A DNA stretch of 64,000 nucleotides from Nymphaea colorata (Eukaryota > Streptophyta > Magnoliopsida > Nymphaeales > Nymphaeaceae): the NCBI RefSeq assembly GCF_008831285.2, contig NC_045144.1, positions 11,077,672 to 11,141,671 on the forward strand, read 5' to 3'. The notes below the pieces were generated by a model that saw only the letters and a list, made by a program, of their open reading frames with translations, searched no databases and was not told the origin of the DNA. Below, piece by piece: positions 26,288-38,090 of the stretch (position 1 is the first letter of the stretch; each line of letters starts with the position of its first letter). Position numbers and translations under genes: made by a program.

Positions 26288-26438
26288 GAGGTCATTTGGC
26301 AGCAGGGACACTTTTTCCATCAATCCGTCTCGAAAATTGGGCCAGGTTCAAACATTGGTTCTAACGTACCATGAATCTGGCTCAATTTTGGGACAGATTT
26401 GTGTGACACTCACAAAGTCTCACTGCTGTCAAACGGCC
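26288..26438. mobile_element. Candidate MITE, ~150 bp, inverted-repeat ends
   Basis: The left end GGTCATTTGGCAGCAGGGA and the reverse complement of the right end, GGCCGTTTGACAGCAGTGA, match at about 15 of 19 positions. No convincing target duplication was found (left TTA, right TAA), so the superfamily (hAT or PIF/Harbinger) is open. Confidence 0.5.
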
Positions 26439-26441
26439 TAA

Positions 26442-27306
26442 GTATGCATACATTTAACAAATTGGACATAGCTCTAATGGTGGTAAGGATCTACACGTGT
26501 CTTCATTGCCCAATTGTTTACCCTTTACCCATGATCTTCGACCGTCCTGTATATGAAAGTCATCCTGCCCATGCTTAGAGCTATTTGTTGGATCCACCAC
26601 CTTCCTGTTGCCTTGAAGCCTTATGCGAATTGCACCTCCGATAGTGACCTCAATTGCTCAGCATATCGTTATGCGACCTGTATCATCATATTCTTTCAAG
26701 TCATCGAATAAAACAAATTAAAATATTTTAAATGAATTTGAAATAAAAAAATAATAAAACGATACAAATCTGTATCCACCCTGTATGATATCAGTAAGGA
26801 GCCTTAACAAGACTGCGGTCAAGGAATAACGGCTCCAATGAGACCACCATCTAGAGAAAGTGTGGTTTGCGGGCATATATAAGAAAGTAGCATGGGCAAT
26901 CCTGTACAATCGTTGTAAAACATGTGACGTCAATGAGGAGATTCTTTGGCACTTGGTACGGCTTCTCAAAAGCATTATATGGATGCTTTTGTTGGTAAAG
27001 CAGCTTTATAGGAGTAAGCTCCGGATTAGATCAGATCATGTGTGAGAGAGCCCTTGACAAGCCAAAAGGCAGTGGAATCCCAACAATTTAGTGTAGCGGG
27101 CTGGGCTGGGGCCAGCAATGCAGATGGTTGTACGTTCAATTTTCATGGACACTATCTCTCTATGCCAAAAAAAAAGTGAGAGTGTTATACCAGCTGATGT
27201 AGATTTAGTGACAGAGGCATGGCAGCTCTACACTAAATCTTCGTCATCATAATCACAAACCCACGATGCAACTTGTCAATATGTGCTCACTTGAAACAAA
27301 GTTTAC
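26442..27306. other. Spacer with no gene recognised
   Basis: Short frames only. A stretch at 27085-27178 ends in an A-run and faintly resembles a tRNA-derived SINE, but it is too weak to annotate. Confidence 0.4.
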
Positions 27307-28480
27307 ATGTAGGCAGATCCAAATTGAGGGTCAAGTGCTAAGTTACATAGACAAAGCAAATTTGTAAATTTGTCCTTTTTCCCGTGTCAACACTTGTAAT
27401 CACATCAAATTTTTCTAAAAGACTACATTATTTTACCCAAATGCAAAACCCAAATTTAGACGCAAGATTCAAATCCAAGGGCCAACTTTCAGATCCAAAT
27501 TAGATCCAAAACCTGAGTTCATATCCAAATCGAGCATTTCAAACCCAAAATTCTAATCACATTCAAAATGACAAAATTTGAGCATCGGGCGTGCAAGGAC
27601 TTTTCCTTTGTTTTAAAAACTCATTTCTCATGCCAAAACGTGTTTTAAACCTAAGTCGCACGCTCGAACGAGTCGACAACCGACCAAACCAAAATCAAAC
27701 TTGGAGCAAGTTCAGAATCACTCAAAATGGAGTAGACCACCCGGTTTTAACAAAAACTTTTCTTTTACACATTTTAAATATAAAAAAATGTTTTCTATAT
27801 AAACAATATTTTTTTATTTCATTTTATTAGATTTTCATTTGATTTTATTTAAGTTTAAAAAAAGGGAGTATCGTGCAACCGCGCATCACGCGATCGCACA
27901 TCGCGTGACCACGTGACGATCGCGGTAACGCGATCGCCCCTACGTTCAGTTTACCAAGACGCAGGGTGCTATTGCACCTGGCACGCAACAGCGCCCGAGC
28001 AGGGGCCTGCGATGATGTAGGCCCCCCTCCTTTTCTTTGCAAAAAAAAAAGAGACCCTTATGGCCGGTTTTCAAACAATTTTGGGTGGGCTAGCCCTGCC
28101 CGTACCTCAAAAGGGTGCAGGCCTAAGGGCCAATCTCACTTAGTCAAAACCTATTTTTCTAAAAAAATTTGAAAATAATTCACAATCCTTTCAAATTTGG
28201 ATGAAAAATGTTGTAAAACTTAACAAAATTCAAATTTTAGGTTTTGGCTCTAAAATCCTCTATAAATACTCCCCCATGTCCACCCTCTTAGGCAAGAGTG
28301 GCCATTGGGAAAAACCTTAAAGTATTCTCACTTGAAGACTTAGAGTTTCTCTTGAGTTCTTTCTTTCTCCCTCTTCCTCTTTCCATTTTCCTCTCCAACT
28401 TGGAGCAAGCTACAACTCTCTTGGAGACATCCTCTTCATTATCTTGGAGATTCTTTGAAGGTAAGTCCAAGATCATTTCT
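27307..28480 (+). repeat. LTR-like region with promoter (gypsy-type)
   Basis: CAAATCC-rich DNA is followed by a GC-rich palindromic patch (27870-27950, with several GCGATCGC/CGCGATCG words), a TATA box at 28261, a CT-rich leader and a GGTAAGT donor-like site near 28460. The composition mirrors the long LTR at 8.1-10 kb. No paired LTR was identified, so the limits are approximate. Confidence 0.4.
28261..28268 (+). promoter_or_regulatory. TATA box of the LTR-like region
   Basis: TATAAATA is followed by CTCCCCCATG, then CT-rich leader sequence about 60-120 bp downstream, a typical plant retrotransposon promoter layout. Confidence 0.45.
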
Positions 28481-29170
28481 AACATTGTTTCTTTCTTCAT
28501 TTTTCTCTCATATTCATCTCCTCATGGCCAAAGGAGATAGCACTCAACCTCTTTTTAGAGACAAGAGGCTATGCTCAAGTGCACCGGAAGCATGAGAAGG
28601 CGAGATGATATTTTATTTTATGATTAAATTATACTCTTTCAAGTATTCCTGTTGTTGTTGTTCTTTCTCTTCATTAATATGTTCTTATTATTATTGCTAT
28701 TTTTTTTTTGAATATAATCTTATTGTTGTTTTCTTTATTTTCTTCTTATCTTCAGGAACATGGAAAGATGAGATGATCTTTCAGTTTTTGATTGAATCAT
28801 GTCTTCTCTTTTATTGAATGTAGCATTGTTTCTTTCTTCATTTTTCTCTCATCTTCATCTCCTCATGGCCAAAGGAGATGCACTCAACCTCTTTTTAGAG
28901 ACAAGAGGCTATGCTTAAGTGCACCAGGAGCATGGAAAGATGATATGATTTTTCATTTTTTGATTGAATCATGTTTTCTCTTTTATTGAATGTAGCATTG
29001 TTTCTTTCTTCATTTTTCTCTCATCTTCATCTCCCCATGGCCAAAGGAGATAGCACTCAACTTCTTTTTAGAGACAATATGTTATGCTCAAGTACACCGG
29101 GAGCATGAGAAAATGAGATGATATATCATTTCGTAGTTAGATCATGTCCTCCCTCCTAGTTGAACTTTTC
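28441..29170 (+). repeat. Tandem ~171 bp repeats
   Basis: TGTTTCTTTCTTCATTTTTC starts copies at 28486, 28827 and 28999. The spacings 341 and 172 imply one diverged copy in between. Each copy continues with CATGGCCAAAGGAGATAGC, AGAGACAAGAGGCTATG and an AGCATG..GAGATGAT block. The short frames here are repeat by-products. Confidence 0.8.
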
Positions 29171-29870
29171 TATTTCCATCATCCTCTCTCTTTCTCTCTT
29201 TCCTCCTTGAATATTGTCTATATATTATCCAATGCATAGTTGTTTGGTTTTTCATTTATATGTAAATGTATGATGGGAATGAGAGTGTGGTTTGGGGCTC
29301 TTTATTTTTATCTTCATATTAATTTTCGAGGCTGGGACTTGTCCAACCCGCAGAAACCTTCACGAATATGTACACGTAAAAAATGCATTCTCATGTCATT
29401 AAGTATAATTTCTTTCTTAATCATCCAATTAGAAACTCTAACGAGTGTCTCGCTATGTTGTTTGATTTTCTTCAATACCCAACGGTGGAGGATTTTTTCT
29501 TGTAACAAAGCAAATAATAACATTCTATGTTTGTATATAAATCATATTTTACAAAAGATTTTTAAAAGCAAATACCCTCTTTAATGTGGCCTTGGAGATT
29601 TAGCTTAGGTTCTTGCATGAGCTCAAGTTCCCCTTCGGCCTATATGAAAAATTGAAGTTGACAATTTTCAAGTCATTTCTTGATTTTAATACTCATGAAG
29701 ACATATACCTATATACAAGTTATATACGTATACGCGCACATGAATGTCTTTCTTTGTCTTTCTCTTTTTATGATTTAACATACTTCTACAAATTCTCATA
29801 TACGAGTATATATATACATATACATGTATTACATTTTAAAATCTCTCTCTAAAATGATCTTCTCCTCTCT
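29171..29870. other. AT-rich spacer before the 1.1 kb array
   Basis: No gene is recognised. Frames at 29240-29584 and 29613-29852 have no known similarity and low-complexity AT-rich composition. Confidence 0.4.
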
Positions 29871-30885
29871 ATTTAATTTAAACCTCATTATCACAAGATT
29901 TCATATATGAATACGTATCTCTTTTTCTTTTAAACATCTAATTTTATGATTTTCAAGGTCTCTTTCTCTCTCTCTTCTATACTTCTCTCTATAAGAGTCG
30001 TTAATCTTTTCCATCATTTCAATATTTTTCTCTTATCATTTAAAATAATATTTTTTCATTTGCCGATTTCACTAAGACCATAAATCAAGTAATAACCCAA
30101 TACTGGATTCATGTTTAACGGTCTACAACCCCAATCCATTTTCAAAAACTTTTTTTCTTATATATTATATTTATCAAAACAAAAATCTTAAATATATGTT
30201 GTGGTAGGAATGCTTTAGATGAATGTTGTGGTAGAAATGAGTCATTCCTTTTTTAGTCATATAGGATCATCAATGCATTCATGCATTCACATTCACTTAA
30301 TATGACAAATGAGCACAATCACATCTCTAAAAAAACTTAAGCAAGATGAGATGGAGCTCTAAGTAGGTGGCAACCAAATTAGAGCAAAATCTCAAACCTA
30401 CTTAATGTCTTAAGACAACACTAAAGTAATTTCAAAATGATTTTTCAAGCTTTCCAAATGATATTCATAAAGATTTTTCAATTATAGTTTTCCCTAAAAT
30501 ATTTCACATTCTTAAGCAACTCTTCAAAAACGCTTCCAAAAGTTTGAAACATCAAACTTTCAATGTTTTTCTACACTGTATATAGAATCAAAAGATGTTT
30601 AAGTTAAAATGAAATGCACCAATGATAAACATAGCTCTTGGGTTGATTATCCCCGGTAAAGGCGCGGGGAACGGTCGATCTTTGTACCGACGGACGAGTC
30701 CCTTTCTTTCCTATTTCAAAATAAAACCTCTTTTAGAGCACTCCAAAACCAACCAAAAAATTTTGAGGATGCAAACAACACTCCAATACTGCAACACTAG
30801 TATTCAAACATGTTAGACGCTTTGCATCATGTCCTCCCAAAGGCATTAGATCCTTCTTTTTTTGAAAAAAAGAAACATTTTTGTG

Positions 30886-30932
<47 letters not shown>

Positions 30933-32024
30933 TCACACTCGCACAAACATTTAATTTAAACCTCATTTTCACAAGATTTCATATATGTATCTATATGTAT
31001 ATATACATACATATATATGTATATATGTACATGAATATGTATCTCTCTTTCTTTCAAATGTATAATTTTATGATTTTCAAGATCTTTTTCTCTCTCTCTT
31101 CTATACTTCTCTGTATGAGAGTCGTTCATCTTTTCCATCATTTCAATATTTTTCTATTATCATTTAAAATTTTATTTTTTTATTTGCCGACTTCACTAAG
31201 ACCATACATCAAGTAATAACCCAATATTGAATTCATGCTTAATGGTCTACAACCCCAATCCATTTTCAAAAACTTTTTCTTCTTATATATAATATTTATC
31301 AAAACAAAAATCCTAAATATATGTTGTGGTATGAATGATTTACATAAATGTCGTCGTAGGAATGCTTTATATGAATGTTGTGGTAGAAATGAGTCATTTC
31401 TCTTTTAATCATATAGGATGATCAATGCATTCACGCATTCACATTCATTTAATATCACAAATGAACAGAATCACGTCTCTAAAAAAAATTAAGCAAAATA
31501 AGATGGAACTCTAAGTAGGTGGTAACCGAATTATAGCAAAATATCAAACCTACTTAATGTCTTAAAAGAACACTAAAGTAATTTCAAAATGATTTTTCAA
31601 TCTTTCCAAATGATATTAATAAAGATTTTTCGATTCTAGTTTTCCCAAAAATATTTCACACTCTCAAGCAACTATTCAAAAACCCTTCCAAACTTTCAAT
31701 ATTTTTCTACACCATACTTCGAATAAAAAGATGTTTAAGTTAAAACGAAATGCACCAATGATAAATATAGCTCTTGGGTTGATTATCCCCGGTAAAGGCG
31801 CAGAGAGCGGTCGATCTTTGTACCTACGGACGAGTCTCATTCTTTCCTATTTTAAAATAAAACCTCTTTTTTCTAGAGCACTCCAAAACCAACCCAAAAA
31901 ATTTGAGGATGCAAACAACTCTCCAATACTGCAACACTAGTATTCAAACATGTTAGACGTTTTGCATCAGGTCCTCCCAAAGGTATTAGATCCTTCTTTT
32001 TTTGAAAAAAAAAACATTTTTGTG

Positions 32025-32082
<58 letters not shown>

Positions 32083-33316
32083 CGCGCAGACATTTAACTG
32101 AAACCTCATTTTCACAAGATTTCATATATGTATCTAGATGTATATATACATACATATATATGTATATATGTATATGAATATATATCTCTCTTTCTTTTAA
32201 ATGTCTAATTTTATGATTTTCAAGATCTTTTTCTCTCTCTCTTCTATACTTCTCTCTATGAGAGTCGTTCATCTTTTCCATCATTTCAATATTTTTCTAT
32301 TATCATTTAAAATTTTATTCTTTTATTTGCCGACTTCACTAAGACCATACATCAAGTAATAACCCAATATTGAATTCATGCTTAATGGTCTACAACCCTA
32401 ATCCATTTTCAAAATCTTTTTCTTCTTATATATGATATTTATCAAAACAAAAATGTTAAACATATGTTGTGGTATGAATGATTTACCGGAATGTTGTGGT
32501 AAGAATGCTTTAGATGAATGTTGTGGTAGAAATGAGTCATTTCTCTTTTAATCATATAGGATGATCAATGCATTTATGCATTCACATTCATTTAATATCA
32601 CAAATGAGCACAATCACATCTCTAAAAAACCTTAAGCAAGATGAGATGAAACTCTAAGTAAGTGGTAACCGAATTATAGCAAAATCTCAAACCTACTTAA
32701 TGTCTTAAGAGAACACTAAAGTGATTTCAAAATGATTTTTCAATCTTTCCAAATGATATTCATAAAGATTTTTCGGCTCTAGTTTTCCCTAAAATATTTC
32801 ACATTCTCAAGCAACTCTTCAAAAACTCTTCCAAAAGTTTGAAACATCAAACTTTCAATGTTTTTCTACACTGTATATAGAATCAAAATATGTTTAAGTT
32901 AAAACAAAATGCATGAATGGTAAACATAGCTCTTGGGTTGATTATCCCCAGTAAAGGCGCGGGGAACAGTCAATCTTTGTACCGACGGACGAGTCCGTTT
33001 CTTTCCTATTTCAAAATAAAACCTCTTTTTTCTAGAGCACTCCAAAACCAACCAAAAAATTTTGAGGATGCAAACAACACTCCAATACTACAACACTAGT
33101 ATTCAAACATGTTAGACATTTTGCATCAAGTCCTCCCAAAGGCATTAGATCCATCTTTTTTTGAAAAAAAAAAAACATTTTTGTGATATTATATAGACAC
33201 ACACACACACACACGCACAGACATTTAATTTAAACCTCATTTTCACAAGATTTCATATATGTATTTATATGTATATATACATACATATATATCTATATGA
33301 ATATGTATCTCTATTT

Positions 33317-33324
33317 CTTTTAAA
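33317..33324 (+). other. hAT target site duplication, left copy
   Basis: CTTTTAAA is identical to 38083-38090. In uninterrupted array units this site occurs once (TTTCTTTTAAATGTC), proving insertion into the array. Confidence 0.95.
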
Positions 33325-33589
33325 CAATGATACCTGGGTGCGTCCAACTTGAACCCGCACCCGTGTCGACGCGTTGTAGGTGCGGGTGCGGGTGCGCTTT
33401 AGGTGCGCACCCAAAAAGGTCAACGTGAGTCGGGTGTAGTCAGCCGCACCTGACTGAATTCGTCCATTTCCGGACACGCACCCGACTCGCGTTTGACGCG
33501 AGTCGGGTGCGGTCAAGCCGCACCTGCCCATTTCCATCAAAATTTTGGGCGTTTTTTTAATTTTTACATGATTTAGGTTAGGGCACGCT

Positions 33590-33800
33590 CGGCTTCTCTC
33601 CCTCTCCCTCTCGCCCTCTCTCTGCTCTCTGTGCTGCCCTCTCGCCCTCTCTCTGCTCTCTGTGCTGCCCTCTCTCTCTCTCTCTGCTCTATGTGCTGCT
33701 CCCTCTCTCTGCGACGCCGCCGGCCGCTCCTTCTCTCTGCGCTGCTCCCTCTCTCTGCGATGCCGCCGGCCACTCCTTCTCTCTGCGCTGCGTGCGGTAA
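33590..33800 (+). repeat. CT-rich tandem repeats in hAT 5' leader
   Basis: TCGCCCTCTCTCTGCTCTCTG occurs twice in tandem. It is followed by two ~56 bp copies containing CTGCGA(C/T)GCCGCCGGCC and CTCCTTCTCTCTGCG. Long reading frames across it on both strands are low-complexity artefacts. Confidence 0.8.
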
Positions 33801-35291
33801 ACTCTCTCTCTCGCTTCCAAGTGTTCTTGGTGACATTTTTCTGCTCTTTCTGAATCCCCATTTGCTCTCCCGAGTTCTGATCTCTGGAAAAATTAAACAC
33901 ACACACGCACACACACACACACGCACACACGCAAGGTGGGGATTGGAGTAGAAGGAGCGGTGATTGTGTTTAGTGAGCGCGTCTTTGTATGCATTGAGTT
34001 CAGAGTAGTGATGGGTCTTTCTCTCTCTTGCAGAGCTCTGAATTGGAGGTTTGGTGAGCGGATCTGTTGTGCTTGTTGCAAAAGGTGACCGTCGAACTTC
34101 TTGTTTGCAGATTTCTCACCCTTTGAAGTTTGAACTAATTGACCGCCATCTCTCTTTCACATACGTTTTTTTTTTTTGGAAAACACTGGAACTTTGACTT
34201 GCAGCTTCTTGGTTGGTTAGTTGTTGGAGTGATGGAGTGAAACCTTTTCTGTCGAGCTAGAATTCAACGCTTTACTGCCCTCTTTGTGGGTTACATTTTG
34301 CTAATGAAATGGCGGTCAAAGTTTCAGGTGCCACTGGTTTCGGTTTATAGAATCTCTTTGCAGTTTGCAGCCCGACGTGGATGTGAAGTACTTTACTCAT
34401 TTACTGTACATATAATTACTTTTTGCTCTCGATAAAATGTATCAAAGTGTCAGAGTACAATGTTATGGCTGATTCGCTAGTTATGGCTATTCATCTAACC
34501 ACAAAATTTGCTCACTATTCGATGTTATTAAAGTATATTTTGCAGTTACTACTTACTAGCTGTGATTGCTCAGTTTAGGAACAAAATTAAAGTATATTTT
34601 GCAGTACTAGGCTACTAGCTGTGTGATGCGCAGTATACAAAATTCTGCTTTGGCCCTTGTGTCTTGTGTACTTAGTTTTCTGATTTAAAAAGTAGTTGGC
34701 ACCCACTGCATCATATCATACTGTGATGTAGTGCCTATTGATACATGTAGGAGCAGCCATCTAAGAGTCATATTGCCAATTGCCATAGAAGAGAACACTT
34801 CTTTTCCCAACCTTAGTCTTATATTACAGCATTCTATGTGTTGGTTTTATTTAGATGATTTTTGTAGATGCTTTTATTTAACTACCAACAATGGCAATAC
34901 TTGATGTTGTTATCACATTGGTGTTTGTGGTGATTAAATGTGAAGAATATGTTTTTGGATGGATATTTTTTAGGAAGAATTGTATATTAATATTAGTTTG
35001 CATATGGTCTGATCATTAATGAAAAATGAGGGCACAAACACGAGACCACTATGTAGTCTTAGATTAGCATCTCATGTTTCATGTAGAATTTTTGGTTTCC
35101 CTACCAAACAAACTTTGTAAAATTGTTATGACTTGTCACTCCTTTTGTTTAATGCGTTCTCCCATTTCTTCGGCGAACACTTCATTTCATTTCCCCTTTC
35201 ATGAATGAAGAAGCATCTTGTAGTACGCTATGTTTCTACTTTCTAATACTCCACACATTGATCTTGGACTTTGAAGGTAAAACCATAAAAG

Positions 35292-37596
35292 ATGGCAAAC
35301 AGAACGAAAGGAAAAGAAGTTGTTTCAGATTCTCCTGCAATAGGCTCTTCATGTAGTGTGGAAGTGGATGAAAGTGATGTTTCAAAGTCTTGTACACAAA
35401 CTGGTGAAGCATTTGCATCCGAAGAACAACCACTATGGAAAGAAATGAAAGCGGTCACTAAAGATGTGGGCAGTGGTGGAAATGTGCATTTCGTATGCAA
35501 ACATTGTGAAGGTACATTTGTAGGATCTTACACAAGAATTAAGGCACATTTGTTGAAGTTGTCAGGTCATGGAATTCGAGGATGTAAAAAAGTTTCTACA
35601 GAAAAAGCTCGAGAGTTCAAGAGGCTGCAAGATCGTGCTGATGAAATACACAACAAGAAGAAAACAAGTATTATTGTGACAAATCTTAAAAGTTCTGATA
35701 AGAAAAGAAAGACTATAGAGACATGTTTTGATTTTTAAGGAAGGGCAGAAATAGATAAAGTGATTGCTAAGTTTTTCTATTCTAGTTGCATTCCTTTCAA
35801 TGTAGATAGAAATCCATATTGGAAGAAGGCTTGTACTATGCTTGCAAATAGCAAGTTAGCAGGATATCAACCTGTTGGTTCAGAAAGGTTACGCACATCA
35901 CTTCTTCTTAATGAAAAAAATGAGGTTGAGCAAAGTTTGGAAAGAAAAAAGTTTAAATGGAACACGACTGGGGTATCAATTGTTTCTGATGGGTGGACAG
36001 ATATTCAAAGACGTCCACTAATTAATTTCATTGCCATTGCACGTGATGAACCAATATTTTTGAAGGCAGTTGATGCGTCTAGAGAATATAAAGATGCAGG
36101 ATATTTGAAGCAATTATTTGTAGAAGCCATCAAGGAGGTTGGTTCTGATAAGGTGGTGCAGCTCATTACAGACAATGCTGCTGTATGCAAAAGTGCTGGA
36201 CTTAGTTTGAGGTATGATTTTCCACATATTTTTTGGACTCCATGTGTTGCACATACTTTGAATTTAGCACTTAAGGACATATGCAATCCTCCAAGTGAAG
36301 ATGTAGATCCTAAGGGACATGAACTATTTTCATGGATTCAAGAGATTGAAAAAGATGTGAGAACTATTAGAAATTTCATCGTTAATCACCAACATGTATT
36401 GTCTCTTTTTAGTAGTTATTCTGATTTGAGATTGTTAAAGGTTGCAGAGACACGATTTGCTTCAATAATTGTCATGTTGAAAAGAATTCAAAGAGTGCGA
36501 GATGCACTTATTCAAATGGTGTTTAGTAGAGAGTGGAGCTTTTATCGGGTTGAAGATGAGGCTGAAGCTCAAAGTATTAAAAACCTTATTGTTGAAGATA
36601 AATGGTGGGATAAAATTACATATTTTTTGGATTTTCAGAACCAATTTGGTGCATGTTGAGAGCTGTTGATAAAGATGAGCCTATGCTTCATCAAGTTTAC
36701 GCAATGTGGGAAAATATGATTGAAGAAATTCAATGTATAGTTTTTAAGAAAGAAAAAAAAGACATTGTACTTGATCATTCAGAGTTCTTTGATCATATAA
36801 GTACAATATTAGTTGAAAGATGGGATAAAAGCAATACTTCCTTGCATTGCATGGCTCATTCTTTAAATCCCAAATATTACACGAAAAAATGGATTGAAGG
36901 AGCTCCTGGACGTGTTACTCCACATCTAGATGATGAGTTAAACACTCAAAGAATGTCATGTATGGACCGACTTTTTATAGATTCTTATACCAGAACACAA
37001 GCTATGTGTGAATATAACAAGTTTTCTTTAGAAGATTTTAATTCAAAAGGTGCAGCACAAGCAAGAGAAGACATGAGTCCTTTTGATTGGTGGGCATCCT
37101 ATGGATCAGAAATGCCCGTGCTTCATAAACATCACAACCTGTTACATCATCGTGTTGTGAAAGAAATTGGAGCATATATGGTCATATACACAACATTAAA
37201 AGGAACAAGCTCACTAGCCAACGTGCAGAGGACTTGGTTTATGTGCATTCCAATTTGCGTCTTCTTTCAAGAAAAGAAAATGAATACAGGTATTTCAATA
37301 TTAGGTTGTTTTGTTTTGCTCAATTTGTTATGTTGTATTAGTTTTTTTATATTTTTGGGCTACATATTTTTAATTGTTTAATTTTCGTCTTTAATAAATG
37401 CATATGTGGATCATCGCAATATTGGGATGTAAATCCAGATGAATTTGATTTCGATGGACAACGCAACTTATATGTTGCTAACATGGATTTTTCTGATCAT
37501 GTTATTCCTTCTGAGGCATTTGATGATGATGATATCGTTCCAAGCATTCAAGAAAATCAACATATTGGTGGAAGTGGAAGTGGAAGCGCAACGTAA
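35292..37596 (+). pseudogene. hAT transposase (BED finger, DUF659, hATC), inactivated
   Basis: Residues 1-149 (35292-35738) carry a BED-type zinc finger (VCKHCEGTF, then HLLKLSGHG) and a basic linker. An in-frame TAA at 35736 then interrupts. The same frame continues from 35739 with CIPFNVDRNPYW, SIVSDGWTD, LITDNAA and FWTPCVAHTLNLAL, the DUF659 and RNase H-fold core of plant hATs. Near 36638 one base is missing (TTTTCAGAACC where an ACA codon is expected), shifting the frame to LRAVDKDEP. Near 37128 a small deletion just before the dimerisation domain shifts it again; the hATC block SSCCERNWS and its following RAEDLVYVHSNLRLL are readable in the third frame from 37147. After a stop at ~37340 a last acidic tail (NPDEFDFDG) ends at 37596. 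It may have been joined by an intron, though no clear acceptor is seen. Confidence 0.88.
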
Positions 37597-37734
37597 CTCT
37601 GTTTTATGAATTATGAATGATGATGTAATATCTAATATGTATTGATGTATGGACTATGAAGGCGTTTGATGATGAAGAATATGTATTGATGACTCTATGA
37701 ACTGTGTTTTTTGTGAACTCAAAACGTACATTTG

Positions 37735-37885
37735 TTGTTGAATCATGAATGTTGAATTGATTATATATATTCCTTGTTGAATGTTGAATTGATGATATAT
37801 ATTTCTTGTTGAATGTTGAATTGATGATATTTCTTGTTGAATGTTGAATTGATGATATATATTTGTTCTTGAATTTTGAATTGAT
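37735..37885 (+). repeat. ~27-30 bp tandem repeat in hAT 3' region
   Basis: TTGTTGAATGTTGAATTGAT is repeated about five times with TATATAT spacers, downstream of the transposase. Confidence 0.8.
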
Positions 37886-38082
37886 GATTGATAATGAATT
37901 CATGATTAGCAAATTGTAATTTTGATCTTGTTATTTAATAATTTTGTGGTTTATATTATTATATTTTAAAAATATAAAATACTCTAACCGCACCGCCGCA
38001 CCTAAACTTTTTGAGATGTGTCGCACCGGCACCCGCACCAGCACCCGCACCGGCACCCGCACCCCGCACTCAGGTGACATAG

Positions 38083-38090
38083 CTTTTAAA
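38083..38090 (+). other. hAT target site duplication, right copy
   Basis: CTTTTAAA is followed by TGTCTAATTTTATG, the normal continuation of the array unit. Confidence 0.95.

Larger units (their letters stand above)
33325..38082 (+). mobile_element. hAT DNA transposon, near-complete, 4758 bp
   Basis: It is flanked by a perfect 8-bp duplication CTTTTAAA, the hAT hallmark. Ends: CAATGATACCTGGGTGCG on the left and, reverse complemented, CTATGTCACCTGAGTGCG on the right (13 of 18 match). Both subterminal regions are rich in GCACCC/GGGTGCG repeats (33347-33520 and 37990-38065), probably transposase-binding clusters. Inside are a CT-rich leader (33590-33800), a BED-finger and DUF659/hATC transposase in + orientation with lesions, and ~27 bp repeats near the 3' end. 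The GC-rich ends contrast sharply with the AT-rich array. It cannot encode a full transposase itself, but the ends look intact enough to be moved in trans. Confidence 0.93.

Noticed and set aside
27085-27178. tRNA-derived SINE (A-box-like, B-box-like, A-run)
   Set aside because: Box matches are weak, there is no target duplication, and it is too short to support.
30680-30720. Hammerhead ribozyme / retrozyme in the 1.1 kb units (GTC..GACGAGTCC)
   Set aside because: The core reads CGGACGAG instead of CUGANGA, and the stem II complement followed by GAAA is missing in all units examined.
31731-31940. Recurrent ~69-codon frame in array units (MFKLKRNAP..) as a gene family
   Set aside because: Its conservation is no better than that of the surrounding repeat, it is broken in some units, and it has no domain or start context.
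33265-33930. 221-codon reverse frame rich in Arg/Glu
   Set aside because: It reads the CT-rich leader of the hAT on the opposite strand; low-complexity artefact.
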